Shown: positions 52,226-61,417, numbered from the stretch's first letter. The stretch: 64,000 nt of DNA from Streptomyces beigongshangae (GCF_019710745.1 NZ_JAHKJW010000009.1:85136-149135), one strand, 5' to 3'. Notes: generated by a model from the sequence alone, not told the origin. A program made the numbers and translations.

Positions 52226-54244
52226 ATGACATCAGGAACACCGCAGTCGGGAGTCGGCCGGGTGATCGGCGGCCGCTACCTCCTGCTGAACCGGCTCGGC
52301 AGTGGCGGCATGGGCAATGTCTGGCTCGCCCACGACCAGCGGCTGGCCTGCGAGGTCGCGCTCAAGGAGATCCTGTTCCGCGACCCGGAGGAGGCGGACC
52401 AGGACCGCTCGGCCCGCGTCGCCAGGGCCCGCGCGGAGGCCCGCCACGCCGCGGGCCTGCGCGGCCACCCGCACGTGGTGACGGTGCACGACGTACTGGA
52501 GCACGACGGCCTGCCCTGGATCGTGATGGAGTACGTGGCCGGGGCGCTGGACCTCAGCGCCCTGGTCGGCCTGCGCGGGCCCCTGGCCCCCGCCGAGTGC
52601 GCCCGCGTCGGCCTCGCCGTGCTGGACGCGCTGACGGCCGGCCACGAGCGCGGCGTCATGCACCGGGACGTCAAGCCCGCCAACGTCCTGCTCGCCCCGG
52701 ACCGCACCGGATCTCCGTACGCCCGGGTCCTGCTCACCGACTACGGCATCTCCGTGCGGCCCGACGCCGGCGAGACCCGGTACACACTGACCTCCGCCCT
52801 GGTGGGCACCGCCGCCTATCTGGCACCCGAGCGGGCCCAGGGCGGGCCGCCCACCGCGGCCGCCGACCTGTTCTCGCTGGGCTGCACGCTCTACCACGCC
52901 GTCGAGGGGTACGGCCCCTTCGACCGCGAGTCCGGGCTCGCCGCCCTCACCGCCGTGGTCCTGGAGGAGCCGCGCCCCATGCTGCGCGCGGGCGCGCTGG
53001 AACCGCTCCTGTCGGCCATGCTCACCAAGGACCCGGTGCACCGGATCACCGCCGAGGAGGCCGAGGCCGCGCTGTCGGCGGTCCTGGCGCCCCGGTCGCA
53101 CCCCCGGACCCGGCTCGACCCGGGCTCGGAGCCGCCGTGGACGGGCGGGAGCACCCGTACGGGACCTTCCCGCACTCCTCTGGCTTCCCCGGGTCCCCCG
53201 GGTCCTCTGGCTCCCCCGGCGGCCGGGGCCCCGCCGGGGCAGGGGGGCGGCCCGCCGCACCACGGCCACCACCACGGGCCGTCGGCCGGGCAGGAGTCGT
53301 CCTCGGACCCTCCCCGCCAGGAGAGCCCGGCCGCCTGGCCGCCGTCCCGGGAGGTGCCCGCCGCCCGGCCCCCGGGGCAGGCGTACGGCCCGCCCCCGGG
53401 TCGGCGCCGCCGCAGGCGCAACCGCGTCCTGCCCGCCGTGCTGGGGGCCGTGCTCGGACTCGCCGTCGCGGGCGGCGGGGCGTGGTACACCCTGGGGAAC
53501 CCGCTGGACGGAACCACGGAGGACGGCGGGGGCGGCACCATGCCGTACGGGGACGCCGTCGGGCTGACCGAGCCGCTCGCGGACGGCGACTGCGTCTTCG
53601 CCGAGTGGCCGGAGGCCCCCTTCGCCGGTGTCCCGCGGCTCGGGCTCCGGAAGTGCCTCAGCGACGAGACGTACGGCCAGGTGATGGAGGTGTTCGAAGC
53701 GGGCTCCGCCGCGGAGGCCCGCTCGGACGGCGCCTCCCGGTGCGAGCAGCGCACCGCGGAGGCCCGCGGCAGGCTCGCGGACGTCCGCTCCTACGCGGTC
53801 GTGCCGACCGCCGCGGGCTTCGAGGCCGCCGGGCGCCGTGTCGCCTGCCTGCTGTTCGAAGGCCACGGGAAACCGCTGTTCGGCCCGGTCGGGGACAACC
53901 GTCCCCTCGGCATGGTGTTCAAGGACACCGTCACCATGCAGAAGCGGGACTGCCTCGACCGGGTCTCCGACACCGGCGCCGCGCTCGTCGCGTGCGAGGG
54001 CCCGCACCAGGAGCAGGTGCTCGACTTCCACCGGATGAGCCCGGGCACCACCCTCAAGGAGGCCCGGCGGGAGGCGCCCGGGGCCTGTCAGGAGAACGTG
54101 CCGCCCAGCGACCACGGCTACGACCCGAGCGTCTACATGGGCTGGTCCTGGGTCGGCGAGAGCGCCTGGAAGTCCGGCACGCATCTCGTGGTCTGTACCG
54201 CGATCCGCCAGGATGGGGGCACCATGGACGGGGACGAACCATGA
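52226..54244 (+). CDS. Membrane Ser/Thr protein kinase (PknB-like)
   Basis: A 672-residue kinase. The N-terminal kinase domain (about 10-280) has GSGGMGNVW, catalytic lysine VALKE, HRDVKPANVLL and DYG in place of DFG, and an APE motif. A Pro/Gly-rich linker leads to one transmembrane helix (about 395-420; VLPAVLGAVLGLAVAGGGAWY). The outer domain has paired cysteines, no PASTA repeats. ATG 52226 is chosen over a GTG three codons upstream for its GGAG spacing. Likely couples a cell-envelope signal to phosphorylation. Confidence 0.92.
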   Translation: MTSGTPQSGVGRVIGGRYLLLNRLGSGGMGNVWLAHDQRLACEVALKEILFRDPEEADQDRSARVARARAEARHAAGLRGHPHVVTVHDVLEHDGLPWIVMEYVAGALDLSALVGLRGPLAPAECARVGLAVLDALTAGHERGVMHRDVKPANVLLAPDRTGSPYARVLLTDYGISVRPDAGETRYTLTSALVGTAAYLAPERAQGGPPTAAADLFSLGCTLYHAVEGYGPFDRESGLAALTAVVLEEPRPMLRAGALEPLLSAMLTKDPVHRITAEEAEAALSAVLAPRSHPRTRLDPGSEPPWTGGSTRTGPSRTPLASPGPPGPLAPPAAGAPPGQGGGPPHHGHHHGPSAGQESSSDPPRQESPAAWPPSREVPAARPPGQAYGPPPGRRRRRRNRVLPAVLGAVLGLAVAGGGAWYTLGNPLDGTTEDGGGGTMPYGDAVGLTEPLADGDCVFAEWPEAPFAGVPRLGLRKCLSDETYGQVMEVFEAGSAAEARSDGASRCEQRTAEARGRLADVRSYAVVPTAAGFEAAGRRVACLLFEGHGKPLFGPVGDNRPLGMVFKDTVTMQKRDCLDRVSDTGAALVACEGPHQEQVLDFHRMSPGTTLKEARREAPGACQENVPPSDHGYDPSVYMGWSWVGESAWKSGTHLVVCTAIRQDGGTMDGDEP

Positions 54245-54257
54245 GGAGGGTGTTGCG

Positions 54258-54416
54258 ATGCCCGGTTCCACGAAGACCATGGGAGTGCTCACCGTCGGCG
54301 GCCTGGTGATGGTCACGGCCTACACGGTGGCGCTCGGGAGCAGTGGCTGGTTGTGGTTCGGCTGGGTGGTGCTCGGCCTGATCACGCTGGCGATGGTGGT
54401 GTCGCGGCCCACCTGA
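54258..54416 (+). CDS. Small membrane protein
   Basis: A 52-residue protein with two hydrophobic helices (VLTVGGLVMVTAYTVAL and LWFGWVVLGLITLAMVV). GAGGAGGG precedes the ATG; it starts 13 bases after the kinase stop and is probably co-transcribed. Function is not recognised. Confidence 0.7.
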   Translation: MPGSTKTMGVLTVGGLVMVTAYTVALGSSGWLWFGWVVLGLITLAMVVSRPT

Positions 54417-54428
54417 GCCACGGAACCG

Positions 54429-55643
54429 TCATTCGCGGGGCAGCCGTCCCGCCGAGTGCACGCCCGGCTGGTACTTCGGCAGCCGGGCGGTGATCTTCAT
54501 GCCCGCGCCCGGCGCGGTCTCGATGACGAGGCCGTAGCCGTCGCCGTACACCTGGCGCAGGCGGTCGTCGACGTTCGACAGCCCGATGCCGTCCGAGGCG
54601 CCGGCCTCGCCGGCGAGGATGCGGCGCAGCCGGGCGGGGTCCATGCCGGGGCCGTCGTCCTCGATGACGACGAGCGCCTCGGCTCCCGCGTCCTGTGCGG
54701 TGATGCTGATACGGCTCCTGTCGACCTCGCCCGAGCCGCCCTCCAGACCGTGCTTCACGGCGTTCTCCACGAGCGGCTGCAGGCAGAGGAAGGGCAGGGT
54801 CACCGGCAGTACCTCGGGCGCGATCTGCAGGGTGACCGCGAGGCGCTCCCCGAAGCGGGCCCGGACCAGCGCCAGGTAGTGGTCGATGGCGTGGAGCTCG
54901 TCGGCGAGGGTGGTGAAGTCGCCGTGCCTGCGGAACGAGTACCGGGTGAAGTCGGCGAACTCCAGGAGCAGTTCGCGGGCCCGCTCGGGGTCGGTGCGCA
55001 CGAACGAGGCGATCACCGCGAGCGAGTTGAAGATGAAGTGCGGGGAGATCTGGGCCCGCAGCGCCTTGATCTCGGCCTCGATCAGCCGGGTGCGGGACCG
55101 GTCGAGGTCGGCGAGCTCCAGCTGGACCGAGACCCAGCGGGCGACCTCGCCGGTGGCCCGGACCAGTACGGCCGACTCGCGGGGCGCGCAGGCGACCAGC
55201 GCGCCGTGCACCCGGTCGTCGACGGTGAGCGGCGCGACGACGGCCCAGCGCAGCGGGCAGTACGGCTCGTCGCAGACGAGGCGGAACGCCTCTCCGCGGC
55301 CGGTCTCCAGGGGACCGCCGATCCGCTCCATGATCTGGTCCCGGTGGTGCTCGCCGGCGCCCTCCCAGGCGAGCACGGTGTCCTGGTCGGTGAGGCAGAG
55401 CGCGTCGGTGCCGAGCAGGGTGCGCAGCCGCCGCGCGGATCTGCGGGCCGTCTCCCCGGTCAGGCCCGCGCGCAGCGGGGGCGCGGCGAGCGAGGCGGTG
55501 TGCAGGGTCTCGAAGGTGGCGTGCTCGACGGGGGTGCCCAGGCCGCCGGGGCTGGGCGAGCGGGCGGTACGCCGGCCGAACCAGAAGCCGGCCGCCAGCA
55601 GGGGCAGCGCGGCCACACAGAGCCCCGCCAGGAAACCGCTCAT
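54429..55643 (-). CDS. LytS/YpdA-type sensor histidine kinase
   Basis: A 404-residue kinase with one N-terminal membrane helix (FLAGLCVAALPLLAAGFWF), a GAF-like sensor (about 60-190), the HisKA_7TM-type phosphoacceptor motif QISPHFIFNSL (His about 218) and an ATPase domain (LVENAVKHG, DDGPGM, GIGLSNVDDRL). It is last in the operon of LytTR regulator, small membrane protein, symporter and kinase; its ATG overlaps the symporter stop. Its partner is the regulator at 57774. Confidence 0.92.
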   Translation of the reverse strand: MSGFLAGLCVAALPLLAAGFWFGRRTARSPSPGGLGTPVEHATFETLHTASLAAPPLRAGLTGETARRSARRLRTLLGTDALCLTDQDTVLAWEGAGEHHRDQIMERIGGPLETGRGEAFRLVCDEPYCPLRWAVVAPLTVDDRVHGALVACAPRESAVLVRATGEVARWVSVQLELADLDRSRTRLIEAEIKALRAQISPHFIFNSLAVIASFVRTDPERARELLLEFADFTRYSFRRHGDFTTLADELHAIDHYLALVRARFGERLAVTLQIAPEVLPVTLPFLCLQPLVENAVKHGLEGGSGEVDRSRISITAQDAGAEALVVIEDDGPGMDPARLRRILAGEAGASDGIGLSNVDDRLRQVYGDGYGLVIETAPGAGMKITARLPKYQPGVHSAGRLPRE

Positions 55644-57367
55644 CCCTTGACCTCCGTACGTACCTGTCCCCCGGCCAGTTCCTCGGGCAGGTGGAAGCGG
55701 GCGAGGATCGCCGCCGTCCCGGCCGGGACCCGGCCGGGCGTCGCCAGCGACACCAGCGCCATGGTGAGGAAGCCCAGCGGCACCGACCACAGCGCGGGCC
55801 AGGCGAGGAGGGCGTGCAGGGCGCCCGTCCCCGGGAAGTCGGCCATGGTGGCGGCGACCGCGAGGAGCGCCGAGCCGCCGCCGACGAGCATCCCGGCGGC
55901 AGCACCGGGCGGGGTGAGCCGGTGCCACCAGATGCCGAGGACGAGCAGCGGGCAGAACGACGAGGCGGACACCGCGAAGGCGAGCCCCACGGCGTCGGCG
56001 ACGGGCAGTCCGCCCACCAGCATGCTCGCCGCGAGCGGCACGATCATGGAGAGGACCGTGCCGAGCCGGAAGTGCCGCACGCCCCGGGAGGGCAGCACGT
56101 CCTGGGTGAGCACGCCCGCCACCGCCATGGTCAGGCCCGACGCCGTGGACAGGAAGGCGGCGAAGGCCCCGCCGGCCACCAGCGCGCCGAGCAGGTCCCC
56201 GCCCAGACCGCCGATCACCCGGTCGGGCAGCAGCAGCACGGCGGCGTCGGCGTCCCCGGTCAGGGTCAGCTCGGGGGCGTACAGGCGGCCCAGTGCGCCG
56301 TACAGCGGCGGCAGCAGGTAGAACGCGCCGATCAGACCGAGCACGGCGACGGTGGTGCGGCGGGCGGCCACGCCGTGCGGGCTGGTGTAGAAGCGGACGA
56401 CGACGTGCGGCAGCCCCATGGTGCCGAGGAAGGTGGCGAGGATCAGCCCGTACGTGGCGTACAGCGGGCGTTCCTCGCGGCCTGCGGCGAGTGAGGTGGA
56501 CATGCCGCCGTCGCCGCCGCGGTCGGCGACGGGGACGGGGTCGCCCCGGGTGAAGGCCAGCCGGGTGCCCCGCTCGACGCGGTGCACGCCCGCGGGCAGC
56601 CGGATCCGCCGGTCCTCGTACCGGACGCCGTCGACCGTGCCGTCCGCGGTGACGGTCAGCGGCTCGTCCAGCTTCAGGTCGAGGCGGGCGTCGACGCGTA
56701 CGACCCGGTGCTCGCGGAACCCGGCCGGTTCGTCGAAGGCGGGGCGCGGCGCCCCGTCGTCCCGCCAGGCGAGGACGAGGAAGAGCGCGGGGACGAGCAG
56801 GGCGGTGAGTTTGAGCCAGTACTGGAACGCCTGGACGAAGGTGATGCTGCGCATGCCGCCCGCGGCGACCGTCGCCACCACGACGACGGCGACGATGACG
56901 CCGCCGAGGGGCTCGGGCGCCCCGGTCAGCACGTTCAGGGTGAGCCCCGCGCCCTGGAGCTGGGGCAGGAGGTACAGCCAGCCGACGCCGACGACGAAGG
57001 CCCCGGCCAGCCGGCGCACGCCCTGCGAGGCGAGCCGTGCCTCGGCGAAGTCGGGCAGGGTGTACGCGCCCGAGCGGCGCAGCGGGGCCGCGACGAAGAT
57101 CAGCAGGACGAGATAGCCCGCGGTGTAGCCGACGGGGTACCAGAGCATGTCCGGGCCCTGGACGAGGACGAGGCCGGCGATGCCGAGGAAGGAGGCGGCG
57201 GAGAGGTACTCGCCGCTGATGGCGGCCGCGTTCAGCCGGGGGCCGACCGTGCGGGAGGCCACGTAGAAGTCCGAGGTGGTGCGGGAGATGCGCAGCCCGA
57301 AGGCGCCGACGAAGACGGTCGCGACGACGACGAGCGCGACCGCCGGGACGGCGTAGTTCTCGTTCAC
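55640..57367 (-). CDS. Sodium/monocarboxylate symporter (ActP/MctC-like)
   Basis: A 575-residue sodium:solute symporter with about 13 membrane spans (SGEYLSAASFLGIAGLVLVQG, then LSTASGLTMAVAGVLTQDVL). It resembles acetate/propionate/pyruvate carriers such as MctC. Between two spans (about 205-295) it carries an extra hydrophilic domain of about 90 residues (beta-rich, RLDLKLDEPLTVTADGTVDG). It lies between the small membrane protein and the LytS kinase in one operon, so the kinase likely senses the transported acid. Confidence 0.88.
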   Translation of the reverse strand: MNENYAVPAVALVVVATVFVGAFGLRISRTTSDFYVASRTVGPRLNAAAISGEYLSAASFLGIAGLVLVQGPDMLWYPVGYTAGYLVLLIFVAAPLRRSGAYTLPDFAEARLASQGVRRLAGAFVVGVGWLYLLPQLQGAGLTLNVLTGAPEPLGGVIVAVVVVATVAAGGMRSITFVQAFQYWLKLTALLVPALFLVLAWRDDGAPRPAFDEPAGFREHRVVRVDARLDLKLDEPLTVTADGTVDGVRYEDRRIRLPAGVHRVERGTRLAFTRGDPVPVADRGGDGGMSTSLAAGREERPLYATYGLILATFLGTMGLPHVVVRFYTSPHGVAARRTTVAVLGLIGAFYLLPPLYGALGRLYAPELTLTGDADAAVLLLPDRVIGGLGGDLLGALVAGGAFAAFLSTASGLTMAVAGVLTQDVLPSRGVRHFRLGTVLSMIVPLAASMLVGGLPVADAVGLAFAVSASSFCPLLVLGIWWHRLTPPGAAAGMLVGGGSALLAVAATMADFPGTGALHALLAWPALWSVPLGFLTMALVSLATPGRVPAGTAAILARFHLPEELAGGQVRTEVKG

Positions 57368-57405
57368 GGGCAGGTCTCGTTCACGGGCAGGTCTCGTTCA
57401 CGGGC

Positions 57406-57762
57406 TCAGCGGTCCTCGACGAGGCGGACGAAGTCCTTCTCGTTGCGGTCGGCGCGGCGCACGTACCAGCGGGCGAGCAGCACCAGCGGCGGATAGACGC
57501 AGAAGCCGAGCACGAGCCATTCGGGGCCGGAGCTGTCGCCCAGCACGGTGAAGACCAGGGGGAGCGGGCCCACCAGGAGGATCAGGACCGCGAAGACGGC
57601 GAGCGCGGCCCGCAGCTGGCTGCGCATCAGGGAGCGGACGTAGGTGTGGCCGAGCGTGGTCTGCTCGTCGATCTCGGTGCGCGGCCGGTAGCGGCCCAGC
57701 GGGCGCGTACGGCGCGGCGGGCCGGTGACGACGACACGGCGGTCGGCGGGGTCGTGCGGCAA
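57406..57762 (-). CDS. Small membrane protein linked to symporter (YjcH/DUF485-like role)
   Basis: A 118-residue protein with two transmembrane helices (AALAVFAVLILLVGPLPLVF and WLVLGFCVYPPLVLLA). ActP-type symporters usually have a partner of this type (YjcH). I chose TTG 57762, seven to eight bases after GAGGAG and 12 bases after the regulator stop, because no ATG precedes the helices. Confidence 0.7.
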   Translation of the reverse strand: MPHDPADRRVVVTGPPRRTRPLGRYRPRTEIDEQTTLGHTYVRSLMRSQLRAALAVFAVLILLVGPLPLVFTVLGDSSGPEWLVLGFCVYPPLVLLARWYVRRADRNEKDFVRLVEDR

Positions 57763-57773
57763 CTCCGGTCTCC

Positions 57774-58529
57774 TCAGCTCGCGGTCCGGCGCATCAGCAG
57801 GTCCCGCAGTTCCCGTGCGTGACGACGGCTCACCTGGAGTTCGACCGAGTCGACCAGGACGCTCACGGTACCCGCGTCCAGGCGCAGTTCGCTGATGTGG
57901 CCGAGCGCCACGAGGTGGCGGCGGTGGATGCGGACGAACCCGCGTGCGCGCCAGCGCTCCTCCAGGGTGGAGAGCGGGATGCGGACGAGGTGGCTGCCCT
58001 GGGCGGTGTGCAGCCGCGCGTAGTCGCCGTGGGCCTCGACGTGGGTGATGTCCTCGACGGCGACGAAGCGGGTGACCCCGCCGAGCTCGACGGGTATGTG
58101 GTCCGGGTCGGGTTCGTGCACGGGGATCAGCGGGGCGGCGTCCAGCTGCTCGACGGCCCGGCGGACGGCCTCGGCCAGCCGCTCCCGGCGGACCGGCTTC
58201 AGGACGTAGTCGACGGCCTTGAGGTCGAATGCCTGGACGGCGAAGCCCTCGTGGGCGGTCACGAACACGACGAGCGGCGGCTTGGCGAAGCCGGCGAGCA
58301 GCCGCGCCATGTCGAGACCGTCGAGGCCGGGCATGTGGATGTCGAGGAAGACGACGTCGATGCCCTGGTCGCCGCCGGGGCCGCTCTCCAGGGCCCGGTT
58401 GATCCGGCGCAGCGCCGCCGTGGCGTCGCTCGCTCCCTCGACGCTGCTCACCCGCGGATCGGCGTCCAGCAGGTAGAGCAGCTCTTCGAGGGAGGGCGGT
58501 TCGTCGTCGACGGCGAGGGCGCGCAGCAT
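57774..58529 (-). CDS. LytTR-family response regulator
   Basis: A 251-residue regulator: receiver domain (about 1-120; phosphoacceptor Asp in VVFLDIHMPGLDG) and a LytTR DNA-binding domain (about 145-245; FVAVEDITHVEAHGDYARLH, FVRIHRRHLVAL). The start is the ATG at 58529; an in-frame codon at 58565 would add 12 residues. It is the first gene of the minus-strand operon and should control it on a cognate symporter substrate. Confidence 0.9.
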   Translation of the reverse strand: MLRALAVDDEPPSLEELLYLLDADPRVSSVEGASDATAALRRINRALESGPGGDQGIDVVFLDIHMPGLDGLDMARLLAGFAKPPLVVFVTAHEGFAVQAFDLKAVDYVLKPVRRERLAEAVRRAVEQLDAAPLIPVHEPDPDHIPVELGGVTRFVAVEDITHVEAHGDYARLHTAQGSHLVRIPLSTLEERWRARGFVRIHRRHLVALGHISELRLDAGTVSVLVDSVELQVSRRHARELRDLLMRRTAS

Positions 58530-58672
58530 GAATCCGGAGTGTAGGAGCAATTCGTACGTCTGCACACGTCATACCCCTGCACACGTCATACGCCCGCGCG
58601 CACACCTCGTACGCCCGCCCGCGTCCCCGCGTGCGGGCGGGCACGGCCGCCGCCGCTGGATACAGTGCCCGC

Positions 58673-59179
58673 ATGAGACCCGCGTCCGCGCCCTTCGACG
58701 ATCTCGACCGGAAGATCGTGACGGCCCTGATGGCGAACGCGCGCACGAGCTTCGCCGAGATCGGCGCGGCGATCGGGCTGTCCGCCACGGCGGTGAAGCG
58801 CCGGACGGACCGGCTGCGGGAGACGGGTGTGATCACCGGGTTCACCGCGACGGTGGAACCGGCCGCGCTGGGCTGGCGCACGGAGGCGTACGTGGAGGTG
58901 TACTGCGAGGGCGCGGCACCGCCGCGGCGGCTCGCCGAGGTCGTGCGCAACCATCCGGAGATCACCGCCGCGATGACGGTGACCGGTGGCGCGGACGCGC
59001 TGCTGCACGTGCGGGCGCGGGACGTGGAGCACTTCGAGGAGGTGCTCGAACGCATCCGGGTGGAGCCGTTCATCCGCAAGACGGTCAGTTTCATGGTGCT
59101 GTCGCACCTGCTGCCGGAGAGCCCGGAGGCGGGGGCGAGCCAGCCGGCCCCGGAGGCCCGGCCGCGCCGGAGCCCGTGA
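58673..59179 (+). CDS. Lrp/AsnC-family regulator
   Basis: A 168-residue regulator: helix-turn-helix (LDRKIVTALMANARTSFAEIGAAIGLSATAVKRRTDRLRETGVI) and an AsnC effector domain (AAMTVTGGADALLHVRA). TACAGT six bases before the ATG and the absence of a ribosome site suggest a leaderless message. It precedes the arginine/ornithine genes and probably controls them in response to an amino acid. Confidence 0.9.
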   Translation: MRPASAPFDDLDRKIVTALMANARTSFAEIGAAIGLSATAVKRRTDRLRETGVITGFTATVEPAALGWRTEAYVEVYCEGAAPPRRLAEVVRNHPEITAAMTVTGGADALLHVRARDVEHFEEVLERIRVEPFIRKTVSFMVLSHLLPESPEAGASQPAPEARPRRSP

Positions 59180-59279
59180 ATCCGGGCCCTCCGCCGCCCC
59201 TCTCACCGGCCACGCAGCGAACGTGCGCCGACCTGCCCCGACACGCAGCGTTTCTGCGGCAGCGCGCACTTTCCGCGCC

Positions 59280-59309
59280 TTGTCGCACCACTCCCCCGCT
59301 TCCTACCGT
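59280..59309 (+). promoter_or_regulatory. Candidate promoter of the arginine/ornithine operon
   Basis: TTGTCG (59280-59285) and TACCGT (59304-59309) with an 18-base spacer, about 45 bases before the GTG start of the dihydrolase-like gene. Confidence 0.5.
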
Positions 59310-59353
59310 TGAGGCATCCCACCCGACACCGCAGGAAGCGGAGGAACCCCTCT

Positions 59354-60175
59354 GTGCCCATGAGCCGTGTGCCGCGCCCCAGGCGATTCCTGGTCTGCGA
59401 ACCCAGACACTTCGCCGTGCAGTACGCCATCAATCCCTGGATGCACCAGGACGTCCGGGTCGACGTCGACCTGGCCCGGGGCCAGTGGGCGGAGCTGATC
59501 CGCGCCTATCGCGCCCACGGGCACACCGTCGACAGCGTGGAGCCGGTCGCCGGTCTGCCGGACATGGTCTTCGCCGCGAACTCGGCGCTGGTCGTGGCCG
59601 GCCGGGTCTTCGGCTCCTGCTTCCGCGCGCCGCAGCGCCGCCCGGAGTCAAGTGCGTACGAGGCGTGGTTCAGGAACGCGGGCTTCGACGTCCACCGTCC
59701 CGCGGCGGTGTGCGAGGGCGAGGGCGACCTGGTCCTCGTCGGACGCCATCTGCTGGCGGGCACCGGGTTCCGCACGGAACGGGCCGCCCACCACGAGGCG
59801 CAGGAGTTCTTCGGCGTCCCGACGGTCAGCCTCCAGCTGGTGGACCCGCGCTTCTACCACCTCGACACCGCGCTGTTCGTCCTCGACGACGGCCCCGGCG
59901 CGAACATCGCGTACTACCCGGGAGCCTTCTCCCCGGGCAGCCGCGAGGTGCTGCGCCGGCTCTTCCCGGACGCGGTGCTCGCCACGCACGACGACGCGAT
60001 GGTGTTCGGGCTGAACTCCGTCTCCGACGGCCGCCACGTCTTCATCTCGCCGCGCGCCGAGGCCCTCGCGGGCGAACTCGCCCGCCACGGCTACGTCCCC
60101 GTCCCCGTCGACCTGTCGGAGTTCCAGAAGGCCGGCGGCGGCATCAAGTGCTGCACCCAGGAGATCCGCTCATGA
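59354..60175 (+). CDS. Guanidino-group modifying enzyme: arginine dihydrolase or dimethylargininase
   Basis: A 273-residue amidinotransferase-fold enzyme. Visible active-site elements are DMVFAANSALV, EGEGDLVLVG, RFYHLDTALFVLD and the C-terminal nucleophile Cys in GGGIKCCTQEI. It is annotated in relatives as DdaH, but the Asn in the FAAN context is, as I recall, the residue that makes ArgZ-type enzymes hydrolyse arginine fully to ornithine rather than stop at citrulline. Adjacent ornithine aminotransferase (4-base overlap) makes that reading attractive. The GTG at 59354 is preferred because GGAGG is nine bases upstream. Confidence 0.85.
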   Translation: MPMSRVPRPRRFLVCEPRHFAVQYAINPWMHQDVRVDVDLARGQWAELIRAYRAHGHTVDSVEPVAGLPDMVFAANSALVVAGRVFGSCFRAPQRRPESSAYEAWFRNAGFDVHRPAAVCEGEGDLVLVGRHLLAGTGFRTERAAHHEAQEFFGVPTVSLQLVDPRFYHLDTALFVLDDGPGANIAYYPGAFSPGSREVLRRLFPDAVLATHDDAMVFGLNSVSDGRHVFISPRAEALAGELARHGYVPVPVDLSEFQKAGGGIKCCTQEIRS

Positions 60176-61404
60176 CCGTCGCGCCCGGCCGTTCCCCGCG
60201 CTCGTCCGCCGAGCTGATCCGCGCCGAGGAGCCCGTCCTCGCGCACAACTACCACCCGCTGCCCGTGGTCGTGGCCCGCGCCGAGGGCGCCTGGGTCGAG
60301 GACGTCGAGGGCCGCCGCTACCTCGACCTGCTGGCCGGCTACTCGGCCCTCAACTTCGGGCACCGCCATCCGGCCCTGACCGAGGCCGCGCACCGGCAGC
60401 TCGACCGGCTGACGCTGACCTCCCGCGCCTTCCACCACGACCGTCTGGCCGCCTTCGCCGAATCGCTGGCCGCGCTGACCGGCCTGGACATGGTGCTGCC
60501 GATGAACACGGGTGCCGAGGCCGTGGAGAGCGGCATCAAGGTGGCCCGCAAGTGGGCGTACGACGTGAAGGGCGTCGCGCCGGACCGGGCGACGGTCGTG
60601 GTGGCCGCCGACAACTTCCACGGCCGTACGACGACCGTCGTGGGCTTCTCCACCGACGAGACCGCCCGTGCGGGGTTCGGGCCGTTCACCCCGGGCTTCC
60701 GCGTGGTCCCGTACAACGACCTCGCCGCGCTCGACGCGGCCGTCGACGAAACCACCGCGGCCGTGCTGATCGAGCCGATCCAGGGCGAGGCGGGCGTCGT
60801 CATCCCCGACGACGGCTATCTGCGGGGCGTGCGCGAGCTGACCCGGCGCGCCGGGTGCCTGTTCGTCGCCGACGAGATCCAGTCGGGCCTGGGACGCACG
60901 GGCCGCACGCTGGCGGTCGAGCACGAGGGGGTCGTCCCGGACCTGGTGCTGCTCGGCAAGGCGCTGGGCGGGGGCATCGTGCCGGTCTCCGCGGTGGTCG
61001 GGCGGCGCGAGGTGCTCCGGGTGCTGCGGCCGGGCGAGCACGGCTCGACGTTCGGCGGCAACCCGCTGGCCGCGGCGGTCGGCTCGGCGGTGGTGGAGCT
61101 GCTGGGGACCGGCGAGTTCCAGCGCAGGGCCGAGGAGGCGGGTGTGATCCTGCGGGAGGGTCTGAGCGCCCTCGTCGGCAAGGGCGTCCGGGGCTTCCGG
61201 GCGCGCGGCCTGTGGGCGGGTGTGGACATCGAGCCCGCGCTCGGCACCGGCCGTGACATCAGCGAGTCCCTGCTGCGGGAGGGAGTCCTGGTGAAGGACA
61301 CCCACGGCTCGACCATCCGCCTGGCCCCGCCCCTGACCGTCACGGACGAGGACCTCCACCTGGCCCTGGCCACCTTGGAGAAGGTCCTGACCGCGGCCTC
61401 CTGA
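60172..61404 (+). CDS. rocD: Ornithine aminotransferase
   Basis: A 410-residue class III PLP aminotransferase: MNTGAEAVESGIKVARKWAY, DNFHGRTTTVVGFSTDE, FVADEIQSGLGRTG and the PLP lysine in LLGKALGGG (about residue 263). It converts ornithine to glutamate semialdehyde. The ATG overlaps the upstream stop (ATGA). Together the two genes would turn arginine into glutamate semialdehyde in two steps. Confidence 0.94.
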   Translation: MTVAPGRSPRSSAELIRAEEPVLAHNYHPLPVVVARAEGAWVEDVEGRRYLDLLAGYSALNFGHRHPALTEAAHRQLDRLTLTSRAFHHDRLAAFAESLAALTGLDMVLPMNTGAEAVESGIKVARKWAYDVKGVAPDRATVVVAADNFHGRTTTVVGFSTDETARAGFGPFTPGFRVVPYNDLAALDAAVDETTAAVLIEPIQGEAGVVIPDDGYLRGVRELTRRAGCLFVADEIQSGLGRTGRTLAVEHEGVVPDLVLLGKALGGGIVPVSAVVGRREVLRVLRPGEHGSTFGGNPLAAAVGSAVVELLGTGEFQRRAEEAGVILREGLSALVGKGVRGFRARGLWAGVDIEPALGTGRDISESLLREGVLVKDTHGSTIRLAPPLTVTDEDLHLALATLEKVLTAAS

Positions 61405-61417
61405 GGTCCGCGCGAGC

